From DATAEK01 sp036258055 (GTDB lineage: Bacteria; Acidobacteriota; Vicinamibacteria; Vicinamibacterales; 2-12-FULL-66-21): a DNA stretch of 64,000 nt. The notes below the pieces were generated by a model. The model was not told where the DNA came from and searched no databases. It saw only the letters and a program-made list of their open reading frames with translations. How positions within the stretch are numbered: the stretch's first letter is position 1; every line of letters starts with the position of its first letter. The stretch lies in the NCBI GenBank assembly GCA_036258055.1, contig DATAEK010000029.1, positions 15,594 through 79,593 of the forward strand, given 5' to 3'. Shown here one piece after another: positions 35,038 through 43,324 of this stretch. Made by a program: the position numbers and the translations under genes.

Positions 35038-35086
35038 CTGGATCCGCGGACCCGATCGGCAGGGGTCGGCTTTGACACGCAGCTTC

Positions 35087-35449
35087 TCAGGCGCGGGATG
35101 GTGTCCCTGCCCCGTAGCGCTGCGTCGCGTAGCCGACGATCAGACCAAGGACGCTGCCGGGCAGCATGATCTCCCAGTAGTAGTGCTTGCCCGACGGGTC
35201 GGGCATCGCCGCGACGAGAAAAGCGAAGAACGCTCCCGCGGCCAGGCCGAAAAGCAGACCCGCGGGCAGCGATTGGTACTTTTTCGCAAACCAGCCGACG
35301 AGCACGCCCACGATCAGGCCCTTGACCGTGGATCCGATCACGATGCCGACGATGAGCGGCGCGGTTTCGGGAGCCGAGATGAGCGCGGACAACCCGTCGA
35401 AGACACCGAGTATTCCGCCGAGTAGCAGGCCCAGCAGCGGTTTGTTCAT
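35087..35449 (-). CDS. Small integral membrane protein, function unknown
   Basis: 120 residues with about four glycine-rich hydrophobic segments (LLGLLLGGILGVFDGLSAL; PLIVGIVIGSTVKGLIVGVL; LPAGLLFGLAAGAFFAFLV; IMLPGSVLGLIVGYAT). The pattern of small-residue helices with short loops is common in acidobacterial DUF proteins; no functional motif is seen. The ATG is preceded by GGAGGATG, a good ribosome site. It is monocistronic. Confidence 0.78.
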   Translation of the reverse strand: MNKPLLGLLLGGILGVFDGLSALISAPETAPLIVGIVIGSTVKGLIVGVLVGWFAKKYQSLPAGLLFGLAAGAFFAFLVAAMPDPSGKHYYWEIMLPGSVLGLIVGYATQRYGAGTPSRA

Positions 35450-35522
35450 CCATCCTCCTCGAGCCCGGATGCGGGCTCGTCAGTCTCTTTACGCGGCGCG
35501 GACGAATCCTTTTTGTTGCCGA

Positions 35523-36530
35523 TCAGCGCCCGGCGACGAAGGCGACGATCGCGCGCATCAGCATGTACGCGAGGATCAGCAGGATCGGCGTGCGATAAGT
35601 TCGCGCGAGCCGTCCCGCTCGATCCAGCAGCGTTTCCTTGTGCGCCGTAACCGGTCGTTCCGCTCGAAACCGGGCCACGTCGTCGGCCAGCGACCGCACG
35701 TCTGGGTAGCGATCCGGCGGCGAGGGCGCCAGCGCGCGTGCGCAGACGGCGCGGAGCGGGCGCGGGACCGTGCGATCGCGAAGGACCTGCGCGACCGCGG
35801 CATCCGCGTCGCCGGGCGGCACCGCGCCGGTCAGCAACGTAAAAAGGAGGGCGCCCAGGCCGTAGACATCGGCCCGCGCATCGACGCTGGCGACGGCGCC
35901 GCTCGCCTGTTCGGGTGCCATGAATCCGCGGGTGCCGAGCACGGTCCCGGCATCCGTGAGCCCGGGTGCGACGGCCGGCACGTCATCCGAGTCAGCTGGG
36001 TAAAGTGCGGGAGCGTCTCCAACGATCTTGGCGATCCCCCAGTCCATGACCAGCACTTCGCCGAAGGCGCCCAGCATCACGTTCTCCGGTTTCAGATCGC
36101 GATGGATCACGCCGTGGGCGTGGGCAAAGGCCACGGGGTCACAGATCCGCTCGAAGATCCGCAGGCGATCCGCGAGGTCCGGCAGGGTCGGCAGCTGCGC
36201 GAGCAGCGTTTCGCCGCGGACGCGCTGCATGACGTAGAACAACCGGCCGTCGGCCAGTCGGCCGACGTCATGAATCGGCACGATCCCCGGATGCTCCAGG
36301 CTCGCGAGGATGTGCGCTTCGTTGCGAACGCGGCGCTCGACGTCGGAGCTCGAGACCGCGTTCGCGGCCTTGATCGCGACCTCACGGCCGAGCGCTTCGT
36401 CGCGCGCGAGGTACACGCTGCCCATACCCCCTCGGCCGATCTCGGCGACGACGGTGTAGCGATCGGAGGTGAACTCCGGCCAGCAGGCCACCGACTGAAG
36501 ATGCGTCAGCACGTGATCGGCAAGCGTCAT
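35523..36530 (-). CDS. Hanks-type Ser/Thr protein kinase with C-terminal membrane anchor
   Basis: 335 residues. Kinase domain from about residue 24: glycine loop IGRGGMGSVY, Lys in EVAIKAAN, catalytic loop HRDLKPENVM, MDWGIAK in place of DFG (seen in many bacterial kinases), GTRGFMAPEQ, and DVYGLGALLFTLLTG. A single hydrophobic segment near the end (ILLILAYMLMRAIVAFVA) anchors it in the membrane with the kinase in the cytoplasm. The ATG overlaps the stop of the upstream ECF sigma gene by four bases, implying coupled control. Confidence 0.93.
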   Translation of the reverse strand: MTLADHVLTHLQSVACWPEFTSDRYTVVAEIGRGGMGSVYLARDEALGREVAIKAANAVSSSDVERRVRNEAHILASLEHPGIVPIHDVGRLADGRLFYVMQRVRGETLLAQLPTLPDLADRLRIFERICDPVAFAHAHGVIHRDLKPENVMLGAFGEVLVMDWGIAKIVGDAPALYPADSDDVPAVAPGLTDAGTVLGTRGFMAPEQASGAVASVDARADVYGLGALLFTLLTGAVPPGDADAAVAQVLRDRTVPRPLRAVCARALAPSPPDRYPDVRSLADDVARFRAERPVTAHKETLLDRAGRLARTYRTPILLILAYMLMRAIVAFVAGR

Positions 36531-37246
36531 TCGACCACCATGCCAAAGAGCTCACGCGCCTCGCGCCGGAATTCCTCGCGGGTCCCCGTCAGCGTCTCGA
36601 GTGATTCGAGTGCGCGTGTCCGGAAGCTGCGTCGAATCTGCGCCAGGTAGTTCGTCACCTGCGTGGTCGTCAGCCCGAACTCCGATGCGAGATCGGCGTA
36701 GGTCAGCCCCTCGACCGGCGCGAGATCGTAGCGCTCGAAGAGCCGCAGATGTACGGAGCGCCCGGCACTCTCGTACTCGGCGCGAACGGCGGCCACGGCG
36801 CGGTCGAAGAGTGACCGGATGAACTCGCGGCGGAAGAGCTCCTCCGCCTCCGGAGGCGTGCTCGCGTGGTGCGCGAGAAGCTCACGTTCCGCCTCAGCAA
36901 AGTCGAGCGCGACCGTTTCGACGGCGCCGCCGCGTTTCAGACGCGACTCCGCTTGCCTCCAGTTCATGACCAGGCGGTCCGCGCAAAGCCTGACGAAGGT
37001 GCGAAAGCGCGCACGCTCGGGATCGAAGCGCTCGAGCCAGGCTTTCTCGAACGCGTCCGAGAAGAACGCCTGCGTCAGGTCCTCAGCGTCCTCGCCCGAC
37101 AAGTGCCAGGTCAGGCGCAAGTACTTGTAGACGGGCTTCCAGTAGCCCGTGACCAGATCGTCGAACGCTCCGCGGCGCGAGGACGGATCGGTGCTGCGGA
37201 TTCGCTGAATGACGGAATACCGTGTCGACGGAAACGCCCCGGCCAT
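36527..37246 (-). CDS. ECF-type RNA polymerase sigma factor
   Basis: 239 residues. Region 2 includes FDDLVTGYWKPVYKYLRL, then LTQAFFSDAFEKAWLERF; a long insert follows; region 4 has the helix-turn-helix LTYADLASEFGLTTTQVTNYL. The length and the linked kinase resemble ECF groups found in Acidobacteriota and Planctomycetota, where the sigma factor is partnered with a Ser/Thr kinase rather than a classical anti-sigma factor. ATG 37246; the 3' end overlaps the kinase gene. No anti-sigma gene is seen. Confidence 0.9.
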   Translation of the reverse strand: MAGAFPSTRYSVIQRIRSTDPSSRRGAFDDLVTGYWKPVYKYLRLTWHLSGEDAEDLTQAFFSDAFEKAWLERFDPERARFRTFVRLCADRLVMNWRQAESRLKRGGAVETVALDFAEAERELLAHHASTPPEAEELFRREFIRSLFDRAVAAVRAEYESAGRSVHLRLFERYDLAPVEGLTYADLASEFGLTTTQVTNYLAQIRRSFRTRALESLETLTGTREEFRREARELFGMVVE

Positions 37247-37346
37247 CCTGCAGTCGATCTCTTACGCGTCGCGCGCCGCGACTTTCAACCTTCGCCCCGA
37301 CTTCGCTGGTCGAGCGATGTGGACACGCCGGCGATGTCACGCTGAT

Positions 37347-37571
37347 TCACTTGAGCACGTCGAAGAAAATGCGGCGCTGACCGCGCTTCCGGCCGCGGAC
37401 GGACACACGCCGGCGGCTGCGATGCCGTGGAATGCGGCAGCGGTCTCCCTTGCCCAGCAACTGTACGGCGTACAATCGGTCGCCCCACAGCGGCAGCGCC
37501 CAGTCGACGACCCGCCCCTCGCACGAGCACTCGAGCGTGAGGCGCGATCCACGGCGTGGACTGTCGGGCAT
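37347..37571 (-). CDS. Possible small basic protein
   Basis: 74 residues in the 349-bp gap between the sigma factor and the next plus-strand gene. The start (MPDSPRRGSRLTLEC) is followed by VDWALPLWGDRLYAVQLL and a very basic end (RHRSRRRVSVRGRKRGQRR). Third codon positions are GC-rich as in real genes here, but a shadow effect is possible. No clear ribosome site and no recognised family. If not real, this gap holds nothing else. Confidence 0.35.
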   Translation of the reverse strand: MPDSPRRGSRLTLECSCEGRVVDWALPLWGDRLYAVQLLGKGDRCRIPRHRSRRRVSVRGRKRGQRRIFFDVLK

Positions 37572-37595
37572 GGAAGACCACTATACTTTGCCCCG

Positions 37596-38474
37596 ATGGC
37601 TTCGCGACGTCTCGACTCCGGCATCGATAACCTGTATCAGCTTCCGCTGGCCGAGTTCACGGCCGCGAGAAATGCGCTCGCCAAAGAGGCGGGCGCGGAG
37701 GGAGCCGAAATCCGGGGACTGCAGAAACCGCCGGTCGCGGCCTGGGCCATCAATCAATTGTTCTGGCGGGATCGCGATAGCTACGATCGCCTGATCGAGG
37801 CGGCCGCGGAAGTCCGGACCGCACACGGAGCGGTGCTGGCCGGACGGAAGGGGGACCTCCGGACGCCGGGGCGTCTGCACGAGGACGCGATCCAGCAGGC
37901 GCTCACCGCAACCGTCGAAATCCTCACCAAGTCCGGTCAGCCGGTCACCGACGCCACGCGCCAGGCGATCGCGACCACGCTGCGCGCCCTGCCGTCGTCT
38001 GACCCGCCCGGTCGTCTGACGCGCACGCTGCAACCCGGTGGCTTCGAGATGCTGACTGGTGTTCCGGTCCGCGCGAAGCCTCCGGAGAAGCCGCGCCCTG
38101 CCGCACCCGCGCGCAAAGCGTCCGCAGGAGCCGGCGAGAAGGCACCGCAAGTCGACACGAAGGCGCTCGCGCGCGCGAAGGACGCCGTGGCCGCCGCAAC
38201 CCGCGCATTTCGTGAGGCCGAACACGCGGCGCGACGCGACGAGTTCGAAGCCGCCCGCGCCGCACGCGAGGCGGAGAAAGCAGAGCGCGTCCTCGCGAAC
38301 GCGCGCACGGAGCTCGAAACCGCGCGACGCGCGGTCGAAGAAGCGGAGCGCGACGCGACTGCCGCTGTCAAGGCGAGGGAGACGGCCGCAAAGAGGTCAC
38401 GGGCGTCGGATGCCGCCCTCGATACTGCGCGTTCCCGGGTCGAGACCGCGCAGGGCGAGTTGAACAAATTCTGA
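37596..38474 (+). CDS. Coiled-coil protein of unknown function
   Basis: 292 residues. The N-terminal globular part (about 1-150) has the recurring motif LQKPPVAAWAINQLFW, seen in uncharacterised bacterial proteins. It is followed by a Pro/Ala/Lys linker (about 163-185) and a long alanine/glutamate/arginine-rich coiled coil to the end. A TATACT -10-like box lies only 9 bases before the ATG at 37596, so the message may be leaderless. No signal peptide. Role unknown; possibly structural or nucleic-acid associated. Confidence 0.8.
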   Translation: MASRRLDSGIDNLYQLPLAEFTAARNALAKEAGAEGAEIRGLQKPPVAAWAINQLFWRDRDSYDRLIEAAAEVRTAHGAVLAGRKGDLRTPGRLHEDAIQQALTATVEILTKSGQPVTDATRQAIATTLRALPSSDPPGRLTRTLQPGGFEMLTGVPVRAKPPEKPRPAAPARKASAGAGEKAPQVDTKALARAKDAVAAATRAFREAEHAARRDEFEAARAAREAEKAERVLANARTELETARRAVEEAERDATAAVKARETAAKRSRASDAALDTARSRVETAQGELNKF

Positions 38475-38550
38475 TCGCCTTGGCGTTTCTCAGTGCCTCG
38501 CGGCTACGCCCTCGCCGTGGCCCGCGGAAGCTTCTGATATCAAGGCCGTT

Positions 38551-38868
38551 TCAATTCGCCGACAGCCCAGTCCGGCCAATCCCGATAGCGATCAGGCAGA
38601 ACGCCGGCACCACGAGGCTGACGTGAAGGCCGTTCAGAGACGCCGGTGAAATGATGCGAGCCCAGGTCAGGAGCAGAAAACCTGCGGCGAGCGCACCGCC
38701 GCGAACGCGGACGTCAGTGGTAACAGCCACCGCCAGCGCCGCAACGAGAATCGCCGTCGTCGCCAGTGCGGCCACGGTTGCGCCAGCTGCGTACGCTCCG
38801 GAATCCCACGCTTGCAGAATCCCCAACACCAGTGCCAATCCTGCCCACAGTACGCGACTACTCCACAT
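38551..38868 (-). CDS. Small integral membrane protein, function unknown
   Basis: 105 residues, three to four hydrophobic helices (VLWAGLALVLGILQAW; ATVAALATTAILVAALAVAV; GGALAAGFLLLTWARI; LVVPAFCLIAIGIG). No recognised domain. The ATG is preceded by CAGGAGGCAGGC, a strong ribosome site, which supports it as a real gene. Confidence 0.7.
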   Translation of the reverse strand: MWSSRVLWAGLALVLGILQAWDSGAYAAGATVAALATTAILVAALAVAVTTDVRVRGGALAAGFLLLTWARIISPASLNGLHVSLVVPAFCLIAIGIGRTGLSAN

Positions 38869-38990
38869 GCCTGCCTCCTGACGGAGAGGATGCGTCAGCG
38901 GCGTGTGAGGTGATCGCGCTCGATGATGAACGGTCGAAATGGCCGATGAGTGGGGCGAACCGGGGGGTCGGCTCTGGGTTTTCCGAGACC

Positions 38991-39746
38991 CTAGCCCTCG
39001 AGCGCGCGTCTGACCTCGACCGTGCGGCGGCGGCTGACGTGGACGGCCGTGCCGTCCGACAGCGTCAGGGTTGCCGAGCCGTCGCCGTTGCTCGCAATGC
39101 CACGCACGTGACCGATGTTGACGAGGTCGGCGCGGCTGACGCGGGCGAACCCGTCCCCCATGCGCATCTCCAGCTCGTTCAGCGTGTAGTCGGTGACGGA
39201 TGTCCCCACCGCGGTTTGCGCATACACGAGACCGTCAGCGGCGGTGAACCGCAGGATCTCGCGGACCGGCACGAGTTTGTGTCCTGCTCCATGCCGCACG
39301 AGCAGGCGCGCGGGCCGTGCGCTGCGATGACCAAGCGCCACACCCAGCTGCTCGAGCGCGGTCGCATCCCACGAGGGCCGCAGCGTCAGCCGGGCACGCG
39401 CGCGCTCGAGCGCTTGCGCGAGCCGCTCTCGCCGAACCGGCTTGACCACATAGTCGAGCGCATCGTGCTCGAATGCCTGGAGCGCGTATTCTGAATAGGC
39501 GGTCTGAAAGATGATGAGCGGCCGCGGCGCTGCCAGATGACGCGCGACGTCGAACCCATCGATCTCGCGCATCGCGATGTCGAGGAGGATGACGTCAGGG
39601 TTCCGTTCGCGCGCGAGATCGAGCGCGGCGACACCGTCGCCGGCTTCACCGACGATCTCCACTCCAGTCGGATCGATCTCTTCGATGAGCGCGGCGAGCC
39701 GGCCTCGGGCCGCCGGCTCGTCGTCGACGATCAGCACGCGGAGCAT
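38991..39746 (-). CDS. LytTR-family response regulator
   Basis: 251 residues. Receiver domain: VLIVDDEPAAR, phospho-Asp in VILLDIAMREIDG and Lys in DYVVKPVRRE. The C-terminal LytTR DNA-binding domain begins around 145 (RLLVRHGAGHKLVPVREIL, then TLNELEMRMGDGFARVSRADLVNI and HVSRRRTVEVRRAL). It binds DNA through a beta-rich fold, usually at direct repeats. It is preceded by its cognate kinase with a 16-bp gap. Confidence 0.93.
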   Translation of the reverse strand: MLRVLIVDDEPAARGRLAALIEEIDPTGVEIVGEAGDGVAALDLARERNPDVILLDIAMREIDGFDVARHLAAPRPLIIFQTAYSEYALQAFEHDALDYVVKPVRRERLAQALERARARLTLRPSWDATALEQLGVALGHRSARPARLLVRHGAGHKLVPVREILRFTAADGLVYAQTAVGTSVTDYTLNELEMRMGDGFARVSRADLVNIGHVRGIASNGDGSATLTLSDGTAVHVSRRRTVEVRRALEG

Positions 39747-39762
39747 GGTTCAGCCATCACAC

Positions 39763-40893
39763 TCAGGAGACAACGGTGCCTGACGGACGAGCGGGGACGA
39801 CGACGCGGACACAGCCTCCCGGCACGTCGCGACAGATCTCGAGCGACGCATCGGGCCCGTAGAGCGTTGCCAGGCGCTCTCGCAGATTGCCGAGCCCGGT
39901 CCTTTCGGCGTACGCCGTCGAAAACCCTTCCCCATCGTCTGACACTTCGACGGCCGTTCGTGTGTCGAGCGTGCTGACGCGGATGTGGACGGCGCCTCCA
40001 TCGACCCGCGATCCGATCCCGTGCTTCAGCGCGTTTTCGACGAGCGGCTGCAGCACGAGCGCCGGAAACGGCCGGTCGAGCGCGACTGGGTCGATGTCCC
40101 AGGTGACGTGCAGTCGATCTCCCCATCGCGGCTGCTCGACGGCGAGGCACGCCCGAACGTACGCGAGTTCCTGATCGAGGGTACCGAATCCTTCCGCCGA
40201 GCGATTCAGTGTCTGCCTCAGTACATCGGCCAGATCTTCGACCGCGCCCTCGGCCGCGGCGGGATTCGCGCGCACCAGCGAAGCAATTGTGTTGAGCGAG
40301 TTGAAGAGGACGTGCGGGTTCATCTGCGCCTGGAGCGCGCGCAGCTGTGCGGCTGCCGCTTCAGCGCGGGCGGCGGAGGCCGACGCCGCCTGATCGGCGG
40401 CAAATGTGAAGAGCGTCCGCGTTGATCGCGTCACCGTCTGCGCGGCGACGACGAGGAGGACGACATCGAGTGTCCCGCCGACTACAGCGACAATGAAATT
40501 GACCCCGAGCAGCGTGCGCACCAGCATGAGCGCCGCGGCGCCACCAAGTGCGACGCCCGCCACAAACGCGATCGCCGGAATCGCGATCAGTATCCGCTGC
40601 ATGCCGGGCGATTCGTTCGAGGATTTTGGTCGCGACGTGCGGGTTTCCATCGCACCCTGCAGTGTGATCGCAATCCCCAGCAGCACCGCTCCCCCGCTTC
40701 CCAGGACTGCGCTCAGAAACTCCGCGACCGCCGATACGCCGGTGCCTCTCGCGCTGTCCCAGATCTGCACCGCGATCAGCAGTATCCACACGCCGACAAT
40801 CGCGCGGATGCGGTTCCTCGCGGAGGGAGGGGCTTCGGCGAATGCTTCCCGCAGGATCGGCCAGAGCGCCAGCGGCTCAGCGAAGGTCGGCAT
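39763..40893 (-). CDS. LytS-type sensor histidine kinase
   Basis: About 376 residues: four membrane helices in the first 170 (IRAIVGVWILLIAVQIW etc.), the His_kinase domain with the phospho-site region QMNPHVLFNSLNTI, and an ATPase domain with the N-box LVENALKHGIG and SDDGEGF, then GLGNLRERL. It phosphorylates the LytTR regulator encoded just downstream. ATG 40893 is chosen; a TTG at 40905 is also possible. The input signal is unknown. Confidence 0.9.
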   Translation of the reverse strand: MPTFAEPLALWPILREAFAEAPPSARNRIRAIVGVWILLIAVQIWDSARGTGVSAVAEFLSAVLGSGGAVLLGIAITLQGAMETRTSRPKSSNESPGMQRILIAIPAIAFVAGVALGGAAALMLVRTLLGVNFIVAVVGGTLDVVLLVVAAQTVTRSTRTLFTFAADQAASASAARAEAAAAQLRALQAQMNPHVLFNSLNTIASLVRANPAAAEGAVEDLADVLRQTLNRSAEGFGTLDQELAYVRACLAVEQPRWGDRLHVTWDIDPVALDRPFPALVLQPLVENALKHGIGSRVDGGAVHIRVSTLDTRTAVEVSDDGEGFSTAYAERTGLGNLRERLATLYGPDASLEICRDVPGGCVRVVVPARPSGTVVS

Positions 40894-41012
40894 CGCCGCT
40901 GACAATACAAGGGCGATGCGTGCGGGACAAGTGAGCAGGACTCGGCGTTATCCACGCAATCGGGCCGCGCTGAGCTAACAGTGAAAGTGGGAAGAACGCC
41001 GATTCCCGGGCG

Positions 41013-43136
41013 TTACTCCCGCGTCCTTCGCAGCACCAGCTGACGGATCGTCGCCGCGAGCTCGTCGACTTCGACCGGCTTCACGACGAAGCGTTGGTAC
41101 CCTTCGACGAGCGCGCGGCGGCGATCGTCGGCGTGTGAGAGCCCCGTCAGCGCGATCGCCGGAAGCTGACGCTCGGCGGAGGAGGCCAGGCCGCGCACCC
41201 GGCGGATGAGCGTGTACCCGTCTTCGCCCGGCATTCGAATATCGCTGACCAGGATGTCCGGGTGGATCTCGGCAAGCGCCTGCAGGGCTTCGCGCACAGA
41301 TCCCGCCGATGTGGGGCTCGCGCCGAACTGCTCGAGCGCGAGCGACACCACTTCCCTCGCATCCGGCTCGTCGTCCACGATCAGGATCTTGAGCCCTTCG
41401 AGCGGCCGTGCGCCGCTGGCCGGAGGCTCGGCAGCACGCCGAATCGCGCGGACGGGCAGTTGCACCGAGAACGTCGATCCACGTCCGAGACCGTCGCTGT
41501 GGACCTGCACTTTCCCGCCATGCAGTTCGACGATGTGACGGACTATCGAGAGCCCGAGTCCCAGCCCGCCATGCGGACGCGTGACGGATGTGTCACCCTG
41601 ACGGAACCGATCGAAGATGAACGGCAGGAGATCCGATTCCATCCCCTCGCCCGTATCCGCCACGACGATGACTGCGCTCGTGCCGACGCGGTCGAGCGAG
41701 ACGTCCACGTGACCACCACCGGGCGTGAATTTGATCGCGTTGACGACCAGGTTCCAGATCACCTGCTGCAGCCGATCGGGATCGCCAAGAACCGTGTCGG
41801 CGAACTCGCTGCGGCTTCTGAGAGTGACACCCTTGGCCTCAGCGGCCGGACGCACCGCATCGAGCGCAGCCTCGACGACGGGCCAGAGCTCGATCGGACG
41901 CAGTTCGAGCCGCAGCTTGCCCGTGACGATGCGCGAGACGTCGAGGATGTCGGCGATCAGCTGTTCCTGCAGGTGCGCGTTCCGCTCGATCGTCTCGAGG
42001 GCGCGCGTCGCACCGGCGGCGTCGAGCCTGCCGCTGCGGAGAAGCCGCGTCCATCCGAGCATCGCGTTGAGCGGCGTCCTGAGCTCGTGCGACAGCGTCG
42101 CGAGGAAATCCTCCTTCGCTCGGTTCGCCGCGGCCAGATCCTCGGCGCGGCGCCTCAGATCGTCCTCGAGCCGCTTGCGCTCGGTGATGTCGCGTACGAC
42201 CAGCGAGAAGCCCCGCAGGTCGCTCGCCGCACCACGCACCGGCGTGAGGATCAGATGCGCGTCGAACAGCGCGCCGCCGCGACGCACGCGCGCCCCTTCG
42301 CTCTCGATGCGGCCGTCGTCTTCGGCAGACGCAAGATGTGCGGTGGCCATTCCGGCAGCTTGATCGGCAACCGTGTAGAACGTCGCGAAGCTGCGGCCGA
42401 TGATCTCATCCGACGCGTAGCCGAAGAGCCGTTCCGCGCCGGCGTTCCAGCTGGTGACTTCACCCTCGCGACTCAACATGCAGATCGCGTAGTCCTGCAC
42501 GCTGTCGAGGAGCAGTCGCAGCCGATCTTCGGCTTGACGCAGCCGGTCCGCGTGATCGTCGAGCTCAGCGTACAGCGCGACGACTCCCCGATTGGTTTCC
42601 TGCAGCTCCCCTTGCAACTCGCGGTAGGCGCGACGAAGCGTCCGGTATCGTTCGCCGACCGACTCTGGATCCGGTTCCTCCACCGTGCTCATGGGTTCCT
42701 GCACCGGCGCGACCGGGTCGGCTTCCGGCAACGGACGACGGGCATCCGGCTGGAACGGCACCGCAAGTCCAATCGTGATTCCCGTCGGAGAGACGGCAAT
42801 CGTCAACTCGTCGAGCATCATGCGCAGCGGCTCGAGAACGGACGCAAACTGAGCAGGACCGGCAGAGCCATTGGTCTGTCGGATGTGAAACATCACCCGC
42901 AGCGAGGGGCCGTCACCGAGTCCGAGATCTGCGTCCGCGACGATGCCGCTCGCGCACAGACGGCGGCCGACTTCGTACACCGAGGCGGAAATGCGACGGA
43001 TATCGCGCACGGGCAGACCGAACTCTTCGCCCGTCGCGCGCACACGCCGCCGCAGCGACACCACGTCCGCCTCGTCGCCAAGGTGCAGCGTTGCGAGGGT
43101 AAAGCCGCCTGATTTCGAAGAGGGATTTCCGTTCAC
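41013..43136 (-). CDS. Hybrid histidine kinase with truncated RsbT-like N-terminus, PAS and receiver
   Basis: About 707 residues. The first ~75 residues (EADVVSLRRRVRATGEEFGL, then ISASVYEVGRRL) look like the first half of an RsbT-type ATPase without its nucleotide boxes. A coiled coil (ETNRGVVALYAELDDHAD) shared with the neighbouring kinase follows, then PAS (about 190-300), HisKA (FLATLSHELRTPLNAM), HATPase (ADTGEGM, GLGLGLSIV) and a C-terminal receiver (VDDEPDARE, VSDIRMPGEDG, VVKPVEV). The start is uncertain: GTG 43136, or GTG 43196 with 20 unlike residues. Divergent from the stressosome operon. Confidence 0.85.
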   Translation of the reverse strand: MNGNPSSKSGGFTLATLHLGDEADVVSLRRRVRATGEEFGLPVRDIRRISASVYEVGRRLCASGIVADADLGLGDGPSLRVMFHIRQTNGSAGPAQFASVLEPLRMMLDELTIAVSPTGITIGLAVPFQPDARRPLPEADPVAPVQEPMSTVEEPDPESVGERYRTLRRAYRELQGELQETNRGVVALYAELDDHADRLRQAEDRLRLLLDSVQDYAICMLSREGEVTSWNAGAERLFGYASDEIIGRSFATFYTVADQAAGMATAHLASAEDDGRIESEGARVRRGGALFDAHLILTPVRGAASDLRGFSLVVRDITERKRLEDDLRRRAEDLAAANRAKEDFLATLSHELRTPLNAMLGWTRLLRSGRLDAAGATRALETIERNAHLQEQLIADILDVSRIVTGKLRLELRPIELWPVVEAALDAVRPAAEAKGVTLRSRSEFADTVLGDPDRLQQVIWNLVVNAIKFTPGGGHVDVSLDRVGTSAVIVVADTGEGMESDLLPFIFDRFRQGDTSVTRPHGGLGLGLSIVRHIVELHGGKVQVHSDGLGRGSTFSVQLPVRAIRRAAEPPASGARPLEGLKILIVDDEPDAREVVSLALEQFGASPTSAGSVREALQALAEIHPDILVSDIRMPGEDGYTLIRRVRGLASSAERQLPAIALTGLSHADDRRRALVEGYQRFVVKPVEVDELAATIRQLVLRRTRE

Positions 43137-43324
43137 CGTGCGCTTCGAGGAGAGATAACAGTCATCGATGTGGCGTTCTAACCGACTACACCGCACGGTA
43201 GGAATGCAAACGGCAGACCCAGGTTGATGACGTCACGATGGACGGGCTTCGGTAGACGCGTACCCGGCGGGCCGGGTAGACTGAATGCGCCTCGGGCCCG
43301 CCTCCGTAGTTGCGTTTCCAGCTC

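Noticed and set aside
39763..40425. Plus-strand frames across the LytS/LytTR genes
   Set aside because: Complete kinase and regulator on the minus strand; the plus frames lack domains.
41262..43112. 616-residue frame opposite the hybrid kinase
   Set aside because: Shadow; the kinase domains on the other strand are complete.
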